Below, in pieces: positions 1-7,112 of a DNA stretch of 64,000 nucleotides. Made by a program: the position numbers and the translations under genes. This DNA comes from Halorubrum aethiopicum (GTDB lineage Archaea > Halobacteriota > Halobacteria > Halobacteriales > Haloferacaceae): assembly GCF_001542905.1 (NCBI RefSeq), contig NZ_LOAJ01000001.1:1240001-1304000 (forward strand). The letters run 5' to 3'. Every line of letters begins with the position of its first letter. Positions within the stretch are counted from its first letter, which is position 1. The notes under the pieces are model-generated. The model was not told the DNA's origin and did not search any database. It saw only the letters and a program-made list of their open reading frames with translations.

Positions 1-512
1 AAAACGAGATCGGAATCGCGAACGACGGACATCAAAGCCAGTATTCGCTCTACCTCGATCAAGGTGGGAGTATCAGTAATTTCAGCGCTGAATCTAGCCT
101 CGATCGAACTGTCTCACCGAGTGGGATGTCCTTCTATATAAGACCGGTGAGCGCGGACCAGTACACCAAAAACCAACTGAGGTTGATCAACGGGGACACT
201 ATTGGGATTCGGTTCGTCAATCACATACAAAACGACGGGCTGTACTTCAGATTCGGAGACGGGAACGATGAGGAGGACAGGGCTCGGATCCGCGATGGTG
301 CCATCAGTCCGGACGTTGAGCGGTTCGTCCAAGTCCGCATACAGGGGATCGACTGGACTGACGGAACGATCGGCGAGGTGTACGTTGACGGAGAACGGGT
401 CGCCACGGACGCGCCCTTCGAGAACGATATCTCCGGATTCGATACGGTTTCCTTTGCGGCTATCGGTGGCGGAGACACGGTTTTCAGAGTGGATGATATC
501 AGTTGGCAGTGA
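1..512 (+). CDS. LamG / concanavalin A-like domain protein, 3' fragment
   Basis: This is the C-terminal part of a gene that begins before the window; the frame is open from base 3 to the stop at 510-512 (169 residues visible). The fragment alternates short beta-strand-like segments with turns and contains GEVYVDGERV followed by a final strand and VDDISWQ. That pattern is typical of LamG or concanavalin A-like jelly-roll domains on secreted carbohydrate- or surface-binding proteins. The family call is inference from pattern only. Base composition differs from the rest of the window: the first 60 bases are about 50 percent GC and AT-ending codons are common. This suggests an accessory or transferred gene. 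Neither the N-terminus nor any signal peptide can be seen. Confidence 0.5.
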   Translation, partial: NEIGIANDGHQSQYSLYLDQGGSISNFSAESSLDRTVSPSGMSFYIRPVSADQYTKNQLRLINGDTIGIRFVNHIQNDGLYFRFGDGNDEEDRARIRDGAISPDVERFVQVRIQGIDWTDGTIGEVYVDGERVATDAPFENDISGFDTVSFAAIGGGDTVFRVDDISWQ

Positions 513-550
513 GAACCGCCGTGACGATTGACTGTCCCATCGAAACATCA

Positions 551-803
551 GGTGTGAACGCGTCCAAAGCCCCAGGCGCGAGGAGGTCGTACGCTTGCTG
601 TGCTCCTCTCTCGCTCGCTCGTTTCACTCGCTCTCTCGTTGCGGTGCTTGCGTCGCCTACGGCCTCCTCGCGACTGCCCCTTTGAGTCCCACCCCGCACA
701 GCACCGCACCTCACGCCTCCCCAGCCTCGCGGCTCGCGGTTTCACCGCTCGCCGCGTCCCTCGCGGGCTCCTCGTGCCCCTGCGGGGCACTCGGAGGCGC
801 GCC
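551..803 (+). repeat. Dispersed structured repeat, copy A (fills the 513-912 gap)
   Basis: This full-length copy of the family runs from a GGTGTGAAC head to a GGAGGCGCGCC tail. The 5' arm at 565-586 begins CAAAGCCCCAG and the 3' arm at 663-684 ends GCCCCTTTG. CAAAG pairs with CTTTG, and beyond a 4x4 internal loop 12 of 13 further positions pair. After the stem come the blocks TTTGAGTCCCACCC and CTCACGCCTCCCCAGCC. A terminal hairpin at 774-790 has arms GTGCCCC and GGGGCAC with a TGC loop. Apart from this copy and the promoter of the next gene (AT-rich box near 884-890), I see nothing else in 513-912. Confidence 0.8.
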
Positions 804-912
804 GCCGCGGGAATCACGTTTCGTTTGACGCCCTCCTGGCGGGTGATTCCGATCCTCTCCCGGCGTCCGGAAGCCGGAGAGATTTTCATCCGCGGGCGAG
901 TATCGCGAACCC

Positions 913-2922
913 GTGACCGCGACACAGGGACGGCTCGCCGGGCTCTCCAAGTTCATCTTCCGTGCGCCGCGCTGGCCGCGAACGCTCGCGTTCGCCGTGC
1001 TCCTCGGCGGGCTCACGGGGATCGCCGTCTTCGACTCCGCCTCGACGATGGGGTCGACGTACCCCGTGTTGCTCGTCGGCCAGGACGCCTGGCAGGGGAT
1101 CGTCTTCCTCGGCGCGCCGACGGTCGTCGCCGCGCTCACGACCACCACGGTCGACCGCGCGCTCGGCGGGAACCTCACGTACAACCGCTCGGCGCTTCTG
1201 GCGCTGCTGTGTGAGCTGTTCGTCGTCGTCGTCCTCGTCGTCGCCGGCGTCTTCGCCGCCGTCTTCGGGCTCTCCCAGCGGTTCGTCTTCGACGCGCTCG
1301 TCGTCGCGCTCGCGTCCATCTTCGCCCTCCGACTGCTCGCCGTCCTCGCCGTCTCGCGGGTCTCCGTCCCCGCCGCCAGCGTCCCCGCGCTGGTCCAGAC
1401 CGCCGTCGCCGCGGTCCTGCTCTTCGTGTACGGCGGGACCGCGCGCCTCCTCATCGACGGGGGCTCCGCCTACGAGGCGTACGTCGTGTTCCTCTCGCGG
1501 ACCGACCACGGCCCGCCCGTCTTCGACGCGGTGACGCTCGACCACTTCCTGCTTTTGGGCGCGCTCTGTCTGCTCTACGCCGTCGCGGTCTGGGGGTTCC
1601 TCGTCGCCGTCGAGCGGCCGTGGCGGCGCGCGCTCGACGTCTCGGTGCTGGATTTCATCCGCGGGTTCATCGGCTACGCCGCCGAGGAGTCCCGTGACCT
1701 GGAAGAGTTCTTCGAGCGGCTCGGACAGGAGGCGGTCGTCCCCGTCTCGGCGCTGTCGTTCCGGGTGATCGAGGGAGACGACGCCGGCACGGAGGTCCCC
1801 GACGCGGCGGCCGACGCGGCCGGCGACGACCCCGACACGACCGCCGCCGACGGCGGGCGGGTCGATCCCGACCGCCTCGGCGAGGAGAAGGCCCGGTTCG
1901 TGCTCCCGATGATCCACCCCGGTCCGCTCGGCGAGATCGGCGGCGGCGACCTCCCCCGTCGGGTCGCGCTCTCCGCGGACGGCGTCGGCTTCCCGCCGCA
2001 CGCGACCGCGGGTCACGACTTCAACCTCGTCTCCGAGAGCGAGGTCGACTGCGTCATCGACGCCGCCGACCGCGCGCTCGAGGACGCGACGTTCCGCCGG
2101 GAGGGGACGGTCCCGCAGTCGGTCGAGGCCGGCGAGTCGTCGGTGCTGGCCCAGCGGTTCGGCGACGCCGCGCTCGCGGTCTCGACGTTCGCGCCGGGGT
2201 CGGCCGACGACGTCGACTTCGCGGTCGGCCAGTCCGCGAGGGCGGAGTTCCGGTCCGGCGGGGCGGAGGACGTCCTCCTCGTCGACGGCCACAACTGTCA
2301 CACGGGGCTCTCGGGGGCGGATCTGGGCCACGTCACGCCCGGCTCGGAGCGTTCCTACGACCTGTACGAGGCCGCCGGCTCCGCCGGGAGGGCGACCGCC
2401 GACGCCGACCGCGGGTGGACGGAACTCGGCGTCGCCTGGGAGCCGACCCCCTGGACGCCCGAGGAGGGGATCGGCCCGCTCGGCGTCCGCGTCGCGGTCA
2501 CCCGCGTCGCCGGCGTCGAGGCCGCCTACGTGCTCATCGACGGCAACAACATGGTGCCGGGCCTGCGCGAGGACCTGCTCGCGGCCGTCCGCGAGGCCAC
2601 CGGCATCGACCGCGTCGAGGTCATGACCACCGACAACCACGTCGTCAACCGGACCCGCGCGGACAACCGGGTCGGAGAGGAGATCGACGCGGACCGGCTC
2701 GCGGAGACGGTCGCGTCGCTCGCGGTCGACGCGCGTGCGGACCTCGAACCCGTCGCGGTCGGCGGGGGAACGGAGCACGCGACGGTGACCGTCTTCGGCA
2801 ACGACCGCACCGAGACGCTCGCGACGCAGGCCAACGCCGCGCTCTCACTCGGCGCGGCGCTGGCGGCGGCGGTGACGCTTTTCGCCATGTCGGTGAGCGT
2901 GCTGCTGTTCTTCCTGACGTGA
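913..2922 (+). CDS. DUF2070 family archaeal membrane protein
   Basis: This 669-residue protein matches the archaeal DUF2070 family of integral membrane proteins of unknown function. The N-terminal third has about six hydrophobic segments (roughly residues 20-40, 48-75, 92-120, 127-147, 152-173 and 207-232). A long soluble region follows, containing the IHPGPLG signature near residue 335 and VDGHNCH near 457. A single hydrophobic helix closes the C-terminus (about 642-668). The start is a GTG at 913; an AT-rich TATA-like box about 26 bases upstream favours a leaderless start there. The soluble domain is conserved and His-rich, so an enzymatic role is possible, but I know of no established activity. 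Confidence 0.8.
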   Translation: MTATQGRLAGLSKFIFRAPRWPRTLAFAVLLGGLTGIAVFDSASTMGSTYPVLLVGQDAWQGIVFLGAPTVVAALTTTTVDRALGGNLTYNRSALLALLCELFVVVVLVVAGVFAAVFGLSQRFVFDALVVALASIFALRLLAVLAVSRVSVPAASVPALVQTAVAAVLLFVYGGTARLLIDGGSAYEAYVVFLSRTDHGPPVFDAVTLDHFLLLGALCLLYAVAVWGFLVAVERPWRRALDVSVLDFIRGFIGYAAEESRDLEEFFERLGQEAVVPVSALSFRVIEGDDAGTEVPDAAADAAGDDPDTTAADGGRVDPDRLGEEKARFVLPMIHPGPLGEIGGGDLPRRVALSADGVGFPPHATAGHDFNLVSESEVDCVIDAADRALEDATFRREGTVPQSVEAGESSVLAQRFGDAALAVSTFAPGSADDVDFAVGQSARAEFRSGGAEDVLLVDGHNCHTGLSGADLGHVTPGSERSYDLYEAAGSAGRATADADRGWTELGVAWEPTPWTPEEGIGPLGVRVAVTRVAGVEAAYVLIDGNNMVPGLREDLLAAVREATGIDRVEVMTTDNHVVNRTRADNRVGEEIDADRLAETVASLAVDARADLEPVAVGGGTEHATVTVFGNDRTETLATQANAALSLGAALAAAVTLFAMSVSVLLFFLT

Positions 2923-2986
2923 GCGGCGGGACGGCGCTCCCGCTTTCGGTCGAAAACGACGAACGGGCCGAACTCCGGTCCGCTCT

Positions 2987-3268
2987 CTACTCCTCGAACA
3001 GCTCGTCGACGGCCTCGCCCGCGGCCTCCGTGGCCGCCTCGGCGACCGCCTCCGGGTCGGGGTCGTCGGGGCCGTCGGGCGCGTTCAGGTAGACGTCCAC
3101 GTCGAGGACGCCGTCCTCGAAGGTGACCGTGACGTCGAGGTCGGTCACGGCCGATTGGTCGTATCGATGGAAGACGACGCCCTCCGCCGCCTCGGCGGCG
3201 GTCCGGACGACCTCCTCGTCGGCGGGGTCGCCGTCGGTCGGTCGCTCGCTCGACGCGTCCTCGCTCAT
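2987..3268 (-). CDS. DUF3194 family protein
   Basis: This small acidic protein of 93 residues matches the archaeal DUF3194 family, which is commonly found beside prefoldin beta. It has a disordered acidic N-terminus (about 1-18), a mixed alpha/beta core with the strand pattern LDVTVTFEDGVLDVDVYLN, and a helical acidic C-terminus. It starts six bases after the prefoldin stop codon, so the two are almost certainly co-transcribed and probably translationally coupled. Its biochemical role is unknown. The conserved pairing suggests a link to co-translational folding or quality control (inference). Confidence 0.8.
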   Translation of the reverse strand: MSEDASSERPTDGDPADEEVVRTAAEAAEGVVFHRYDQSAVTDLDVTVTFEDGVLDVDVYLNAPDGPDDPDPEAVAEAATEAAGEAVDELFEE

Positions 3269-3274
3269 CGGTCT

Positions 3275-3676
3275 CTACGCGCCGCCCGCGCCCGGGCCGC
3301 CGGGGCCCATCGGGCCGCCGCCGCCGCCCGCGCCGCCCTGGAGCATCTGCTGGAGCTCGCCCTGGAGGTCGTCGAACTGCTCTTGAACGCGCTCCTCCTG
3401 TTTCTCGAGCTGCTCGACGCGGACCTCGAGCGAGTCGACCTTGTTCTCGAGGTCGTCGTAGGCGGACTCGTAGTCGGTCTCGACGAGCACCTCGCCGATC
3501 TCGCGGTACATGCCGGCGTCCTCGTCGACGTCCTCTAAGGCGTCGAGCGCCGTCTTCGACTCGTTGAGCGCGGTCTTCGCCTGCTCCTTCTGCTCTGCGA
3601 CCTGCTGTGCGGTCTCCTGAAGCTCCTGAAGCTCCTCGATCTTCTCCTGTGCCTCGGGCGGCATGTTCCCTTGCAT
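3275..3676 (-). CDS. pfdB: Prefoldin subunit beta
   Basis: Beta subunit of the hexameric archaeal prefoldin chaperone, which captures unfolded proteins with coiled-coil tentacles and passes them to the thermosome. The 133-residue product shows the family layout: an N-terminal helix ([20 protein letters not shown]), a central beta-hairpin with [11 protein letters not shown], and a second long helix (about residues 67-105). It ends in a Gly/Pro/Met-rich tail. The start was set at the ATG at 3676 rather than an upstream in-frame ATG at 3760. The extra residues there are basic and unlike prefoldin, and a T-rich TATA-like box lies about 27 bases before 3676. DUF3194 follows in the same unit. Confidence 0.92.
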   Translation of the reverse strand: MQGNMPPEAQEKIEELQELQETAQQVAEQKEQAKTALNESKTALDALEDVDEDAGMYREIGEVLVETDYESAYDDLENKVDSLEVRVEQLEKQEERVQEQFDDLQGELQQMLQGGAGGGGGPMGPGGPGAGGA

Positions 3677-3787
3677 GGGCGGACCGAGGCGGTCCGGACG
3701 GAAAAACCCCCGACTTCTCCGACGAGAACGAGAACCGCCGGGAACCGACGGGAGAGGCACCGAGCGGATGAAAACCGTCCGGGTGGA

Positions 3788-4039
3788 CTACAGGTCCCGG
3801 CTCACGCGCTCGGCGACCGCGACCAGCCGCGACCAGCTCGTGATCCCGGCCCGCAGCGCGACGAGGTCGGCGGCGGTCACGCGCACTCGGACGACGGAAC
3901 CGTCCCGCGAGACGGTCGCGCTCGACCGGGACTCGTCGAGCTCGCCGACCTCGGGCGCGAGCGCGTCGGCGACGATCCGGGCGCGTCGCTCGTCGGGGTA
4001 CTCGAAGGAGAGAAGCGTTCCGTGGTCGCGGTCGGTCAC
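3788..4039 (-). CDS. pcc1: KEOPS complex Pcc1-like subunit
   Basis: This 83-residue protein matches Pcc1, the small dimerising subunit of the KEOPS complex. KEOPS transfers threonylcarbamoyl to A37 of ANN-decoding tRNAs. The sequence has the expected two-layer pattern: an initial strand (LLSFEYPDERRARIVADAL), a middle strand pair around ATVSRDGSVVRVRVTA, and a C-terminal helix pair (LVALRAGITSWSRLVAVAERV). It lies 12 bases after rpoP, downstream of the L37Ae gene, in a translation/transcription unit on the minus strand. Confidence 0.85.
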   Translation of the reverse strand: MTDRDHGTLLSFEYPDERRARIVADALAPEVGELDESRSSATVSRDGSVVRVRVTAADLVALRAGITSWSRLVAVAERVSRDL

Positions 4040-4051
4040 GGCGAGGTCCGG

Positions 4052-4186
4052 TTACTCGACGTCGACTTCCTTGATGTCGCCGCCGCGCTCCTTCAGGAGG
4101 ACGCGGTGGCCGCAGTAGGGACAGCGGACGCCGCCGTACTCGTCGAGCGTGACGTCGCGCTTACAGCGGGAACACTTGTAACTCAT
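4052..4186 (-). CDS. rpoP: DNA-directed RNA polymerase subunit P (Rpb12-like)
   Basis: Small zinc-binding subunit of archaeal RNA polymerase. The 44-residue product starts [12 protein letters not shown] and carries two CxxC knuckles, C5/C8 and C22/C25 (RCPYCGHR), followed by a basic segment VLLKERGG and an acidic end. This is the normal length and layout of archaeal RpoP. Its ATG shares one base with the TAA stop of the L37Ae gene (TAATG at 4184-4188), showing tight coupling between a ribosomal protein and a polymerase subunit. Confidence 0.95.
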   Translation of the reverse strand: MSYKCSRCKRDVTLDEYGGVRCPYCGHRVLLKERGGDIKEVDVE

Positions 4187-4452
4187 TATTCCTCGTCGGC
4201 GAGCGCGGCGCGGATGGAGCGGCGGACGGTCCGACCGCCGGGAGTCTCGGGGCGGTAGGCCCCGCCGGTGAACGTCTCGCCGGTCTCCTCGTTCACCCAG
4301 ATGCCGGTGCCGACGCGCTTGACGTCGTCGCCGTCGACGGTCGCGTTCTGCATCTCTCCCTCGATGTCCTTGACCCGCTTTCTGGCGACGCGGCCGTAGC
4401 GAGCCCCGAATCGGCCCGCGCTGCCGGTGCTTCGTGCCTTGTCCTCAGCCAT
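4186..4452 (-). CDS. rpl37ae: 50S ribosomal protein L37Ae (eL43), cysteine-free
   Basis: This 88-residue protein has the L37Ae hallmarks [15 protein letters not shown] at the N-terminus, GTGIW in the middle and [20 protein letters not shown] near the C-terminus. L37Ae proteins usually carry a four-cysteine zinc ribbon in the middle. Here the corresponding region ([17 protein letters not shown] and then [11 protein letters not shown]) has no cysteine, and the whole protein contains none. The fold is probably held by the acidic loops without zinc (inference). The ATG at 4452 was chosen because it gives the conserved N-terminus and has a TATA-like CTTTTTA about 29 bases upstream. It leads a unit with rpoP and pcc1. 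Confidence 0.93.
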   Translation of the reverse strand: MAEDKARSTGSAGRFGARYGRVARKRVKDIEGEMQNATVDGDDVKRVGTGIWVNEETGETFTGGAYRPETPGGRTVRRSIRAALADEE

Positions 4453-4590
4453 AGTGTGCCTGGATACCGCCAGCGTGGGTAAAAAGGCTACGAGTCGGTC
4501 ACGGCCGTGCGCCTCCGTGGCGCGTTCCCTCTCCGGGTTCGTTGTGATTCCGTTTACCGTGAGAGTGGTTGGGCCGATCGGTGCGGGAGT

Positions 4591-4886
4591 GTTGCTGGCG
4601 CGGTGACTACCGCCAAAGCCCCAGTCACGAGGACTTGGGGGCCTCGTTGCGCGCTTCAGTCGTTCGCTCTGCTCACTCCTTCCAGTGCTTACGTCGGCCG
4701 CCGTCGTCCTCGCGACTGCCCCTTTGAGTCCCACCCGACCGCACAGCCCCGCCCCTCACGCCTCCCCAGCCTCGCGGCTCCTTTCAGTCGCCGCGTCCCT
4801 CGCGGTCGGGTTCGCGCCCTCCGGGCGCTCACCGGCGCAGGGCGAGAGCGGAGCTCTCGCTTGAAGCCGGCGGCGGAGCCGCCGGC
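4591..4886 (+). repeat. Dispersed structured repeat, copy B (fills the 4453-4983 gap)
   Basis: Full-length copy with head GTTGCTGGCGCGGTGA. The stem arms are 4614-4634 and 4706-4726, with CAAAG pairing CTTTG plus 11 of 12 further pairs. The invariant TTTGAGTCCCACCC block follows, then a terminal hairpin at 4814-4828 (GCGCCC, loop TCC, GGGCGC). Two extra perfect hairpins with GGA loops sit after it: 4842-4860 (8-bp arms) and 4866-4886 (9-bp arms). The rest of 4453-4983 holds the rpl37ae promoter (about 4478-4485) and the thi4 promoter with its operator-like palindrome. Confidence 0.8.
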
Positions 4887-4963
4887 GACGCCACCGCACC
4901 GCGAGTCGGATCGGTACTCGGACGACATCGACCGTATCGACCACAACGACTAATACTACCCAG

Positions 4964-4984
4964 TGATACCACTCAGTCGTATCA
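4964..4984 (+). promoter_or_regulatory. Palindrome over the thi4 start
   Basis: TGATAC (4964-4969) and GTATCA (4979-4984) form a perfect 6-bp inverted repeat around 9 bases. The right arm ends on the A of the thi4 ATG. A TAATAC box lies at 4951-4956, so the palindrome covers the expected transcription start. Its position suits a repressor operator for thiamine control, but no binding protein can be assigned from sequence. Confidence 0.4.
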
Positions 4985-5910
4985 TGGACTTCGACGGCTT
5001 CAGCGACGTGAGCGAGACGGACGTAACGCGCGCCATCGGCCAGGACTGGTCGGATGAGTTCCTCGAGTTCTCCGAGAGCGACGTCATCGTGGTCGGGGGC
5101 GGCCCGTCCGGGCTGATGGCGGCGAAGGAGCTCGCCGAGCGCGGGGTGAAGGTGATGGTCGTCGAGAAGAACAACTACCTCGGCGGCGGCTTCTGGCTCG
5201 GCGGCTTCCTCATGAACAAGGTGACCGTCCGCGACCCCGCCCAGGAGGTGCTCGCGGATCTCGGCGTCGACTTCGAGCCCGCGGAGGGCGTCGAGGACCT
5301 CTACGTCGCCAACGGGCCGGAGGCGTGTTCGGGGCTGATCAAGGCGGCCTGCGACGCGGGAGCCAAGGTCCAGAACATGACGGAGTTCACCGACCTCGTC
5401 GTCCGCGAGGACCACCGCGTCGGCGGCATCGTGATGAACTGGACGCCGGTCCACGCGCTCCCGCGCGAGATCACCTGCGTCGACCCCATCGCGGTGGAGT
5501 CCGAGGTCGTGATCGACGCCACCGGCCACGACGCGGTCGCGATCTCCAAGCTCGACGAGCGCGGGGTCCTCGAGGCCCCCGGCATCTCCCACGCGAGGGA
5601 GCACGACGCGGGGATGGACGCGACCGGCGACGACGAGTACGGCGCGCCGGGCCACGACTCGCCGGGCCACGACTCGATGTGGGTCGGCGAGAGCGAGGAC
5701 GCCGTCGTCGAGCACACCGGCGTCGTCCACGACGGGCTCGTCGCGAGCGGGATGGCGGTCGCGACGGCCCACGGGCTCCCGCGGATGGGGCCGACCTTCG
5801 GCGCGATGCTCGTCTCCGGCAAGCGCGCGGCGCAGGCCGCGCTCGACGAGCTCGGCGTCGACGCCGGCGACGTGCGGCTCTCCTCGCGGCCCGCCCCCGC
5901 CGACGACTGA
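4984..5910 (+). CDS. thi4: Thi4 thiamine thiazole synthase
   Basis: Makes the adenylated thiazole precursor of thiamine from NAD and glycine. The 308-residue protein has an N-terminal Rossmann FAD/NAD-binding motif VVGGGPSG (residues 36-43), an acidic residue at the end of strand 2 (VVEKNN) and the Thi4 segment LGGGFWLGG. Cys165 in REITCVDP is at the position of the sulfur-donating cysteine described for Haloferax and yeast Thi4. This predicts a single-turnover suicide enzyme rather than the sulfide-using, histidine-type archaeal enzyme. A second upstream ATG at 4963 is in frame. The ATG at 4984 gives the conserved start MDFDGFSDV and suits the promoter spacing. The gene converges with an ArsR-like regulator 23 bases away. 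Confidence 0.93.
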   Translation: MDFDGFSDVSETDVTRAIGQDWSDEFLEFSESDVIVVGGGPSGLMAAKELAERGVKVMVVEKNNYLGGGFWLGGFLMNKVTVRDPAQEVLADLGVDFEPAEGVEDLYVANGPEACSGLIKAACDAGAKVQNMTEFTDLVVREDHRVGGIVMNWTPVHALPREITCVDPIAVESEVVIDATGHDAVAISKLDERGVLEAPGISHAREHDAGMDATGDDEYGAPGHDSPGHDSMWVGESEDAVVEHTGVVHDGLVASGMAVATAHGLPRMGPTFGAMLVSGKRAAQAALDELGVDAGDVRLSSRPAPADD

Positions 5911-5933
5911 CGGCGGGTCGACTCGCGGGAGGG

Positions 5934-6836
5934 TCACTCCCGGCTGACGTCGAGCCCCTCGCCGACCCGGAACCGGGCCCCGTCCGGCGTCTCGAAGACG
6001 AGGTCCCCTCCGACGGCGGTGACCGGCCACGACATCACCGCGGCGATGCGCTCCCAGCCGGGTTCGACCCCGTTTCTCGTGAAGAACGTGGCCATGGGAT
6101 CCCGGTCGTCGGTGGCGTAGAGCGGGTGGGAGATATGTCGGCGTCCGCAGTGGCCGCACGCGAACCGGACCATCCCGTCGTGGTTCACGTGGCGGAACCC
6201 GTACCCGTCGTCTCCCGGCTCCTCGCCTTTCGCGGGGGGAAGCGTCGTCGTCACGTCGTGCCCGCAGTTCGGGCAGAACCCGTCCGCCATCGCCCGAAAG
6301 GTGTGTGCCGACCGGCGGTGCGAGCGTTCGAAGGCGGTCTCGATGTCGATCCCCGTCACGCCCGACGGCGGATACGAGACCGATGCGAGCGTCCCCTCGG
6401 TGACGAGCTCGTGATCGATCAGCCCCACACATCCCGGACACCGCGTCACGAGATACCCCCTGCGGTAGAAGGCCTGGACCCCTTCCCCACAGCGGTAACA
6501 CTCCCCGTCGACCGGTTCGGCCTCGACGGTCGGGTCCTCGGTGAGCACGCCGGTCCGTCGGAGCCGGACCACCTCCCGCCCCGGCTCCGCGAGCCGATAC
6601 CCGCTCTCGGTCTTCGTGACGAACTGGTCGGTGAGCTTGTCGAGGTGGTAGCTGAACCGACCGCTGTCCTCGACGCCCACGTCGGCCTGGATCGTCGAGT
6701 ACGCGGCGTTGCCCGCGAGCGGTCCGGACGCGACCGTCAGGTCGTACAGCGAGTCGAGAATGGCGAGCCTGACCTCGCTGTCGAGCACCGAGAACGCGAG
6801 CGCGTCCCGGGATCGGACCGCGGCGATACTGTCCAT
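5934..6836 (-). CDS. ArsR-like winged-helix regulator with zinc ribbons
   Basis: This 300-residue haloarchaeal transcription factor type begins with a winged-helix DNA-binding domain (about residues 12-95: FSVLDSEVRLAILDSLYDLT, then FSYHLDKLTDQFV and a wing with GYRLAEPG). Two CxxC-type zinc ribbons follow: CYRCGEG with CPGC around 112-136, and CPNCGHD with CGHCGRR around 187-230. The C-terminal part has no recognised domain. The ligand is unknown. A perfect TAAGCGCTTA palindrome overlaps the expected TATA position just upstream, consistent with autoregulation (inference). Confidence 0.75.
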   Translation of the reverse strand: MDSIAAVRSRDALAFSVLDSEVRLAILDSLYDLTVASGPLAGNAAYSTIQADVGVEDSGRFSYHLDKLTDQFVTKTESGYRLAEPGREVVRLRRTGVLTEDPTVEAEPVDGECYRCGEGVQAFYRRGYLVTRCPGCVGLIDHELVTEGTLASVSYPPSGVTGIDIETAFERSHRRSAHTFRAMADGFCPNCGHDVTTTLPPAKGEEPGDDGYGFRHVNHDGMVRFACGHCGRRHISHPLYATDDRDPMATFFTRNGVEPGWERIAAVMSWPVTAVGGDLVFETPDGARFRVGEGLDVSRE

Positions 6837-6856
6837 TCGTCCGTCCGGTGTGGTAG

Positions 6857-6866
6857 TAAGCGCTTA
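6857..6866. promoter_or_regulatory. Perfect palindrome in the regulator promoter
   Basis: TAAGCGCTTA is a perfect 10-bp palindrome 21 bases upstream of the regulator start at 6836. That is where its TATA-like element (CATAAG on the minus strand) should lie, so a bound dimer could block the promoter. I see nothing else notable in the 276-base gap up to pyk. Confidence 0.4.
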
Positions 6867-7112
6867 TGTATTTCGCTCCGAGTGACATGTCCCGCGAATC
6901 GGACGCCGGACCCCGATCGGGCGTTCGACCGGCAATCGCTGAACTCGAAAGCGGGCCGATCGGACTCGGCGTATCCGTCGTGATCGTCCCCGATCGTTCT
7001 CGGCGAGATCGGCGATATCCGGTCGTTCGGGCGCGCTTCGCGGGCTCCGTGGGTTCGGTCCGATCGCGGCTCGACCGCATGGCTTTTTCCGGCGCTGCGC
7101 CGAATCGGACGT

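Noticed and set aside
551-803. Transposon or insertion sequence for the dispersed repeat
   Set aside because: No transposase frame, no terminal inverted repeats at the ends and no clear target duplications were seen. A non-autonomous element is not excluded, but an IS call is not supported.
600-828. Small open frames inside repeat copies A, B and E with a recurring CPFESHP peptide
   Set aside because: The recurring peptide is only the translation of the invariant TGCCCCTTTGAGTCCCACCC block. The frame is not maintained outside that block and there is no consistent start or stop, so the conservation is at nucleotide level.
886-2778. Very long minus-strand open frame opposite the DUF2070 gene, and similar long frames opposite nuoL, nuoM, ppsA, alaS and others
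   Set aside because: High GC at third positions removes stop codons in the antisense frames. The deduced products are Arg/Val/Asp-rich, with no domain pattern, while the opposing frames encode recognisable proteins.
6837-7112. tRNA or other stable RNA in the regulator-pyk gap
   Set aside because: I found no cloverleaf-like arms, conserved GTTC-type T-loop or CCA-adjacent acceptor pairing here or in the other gaps.
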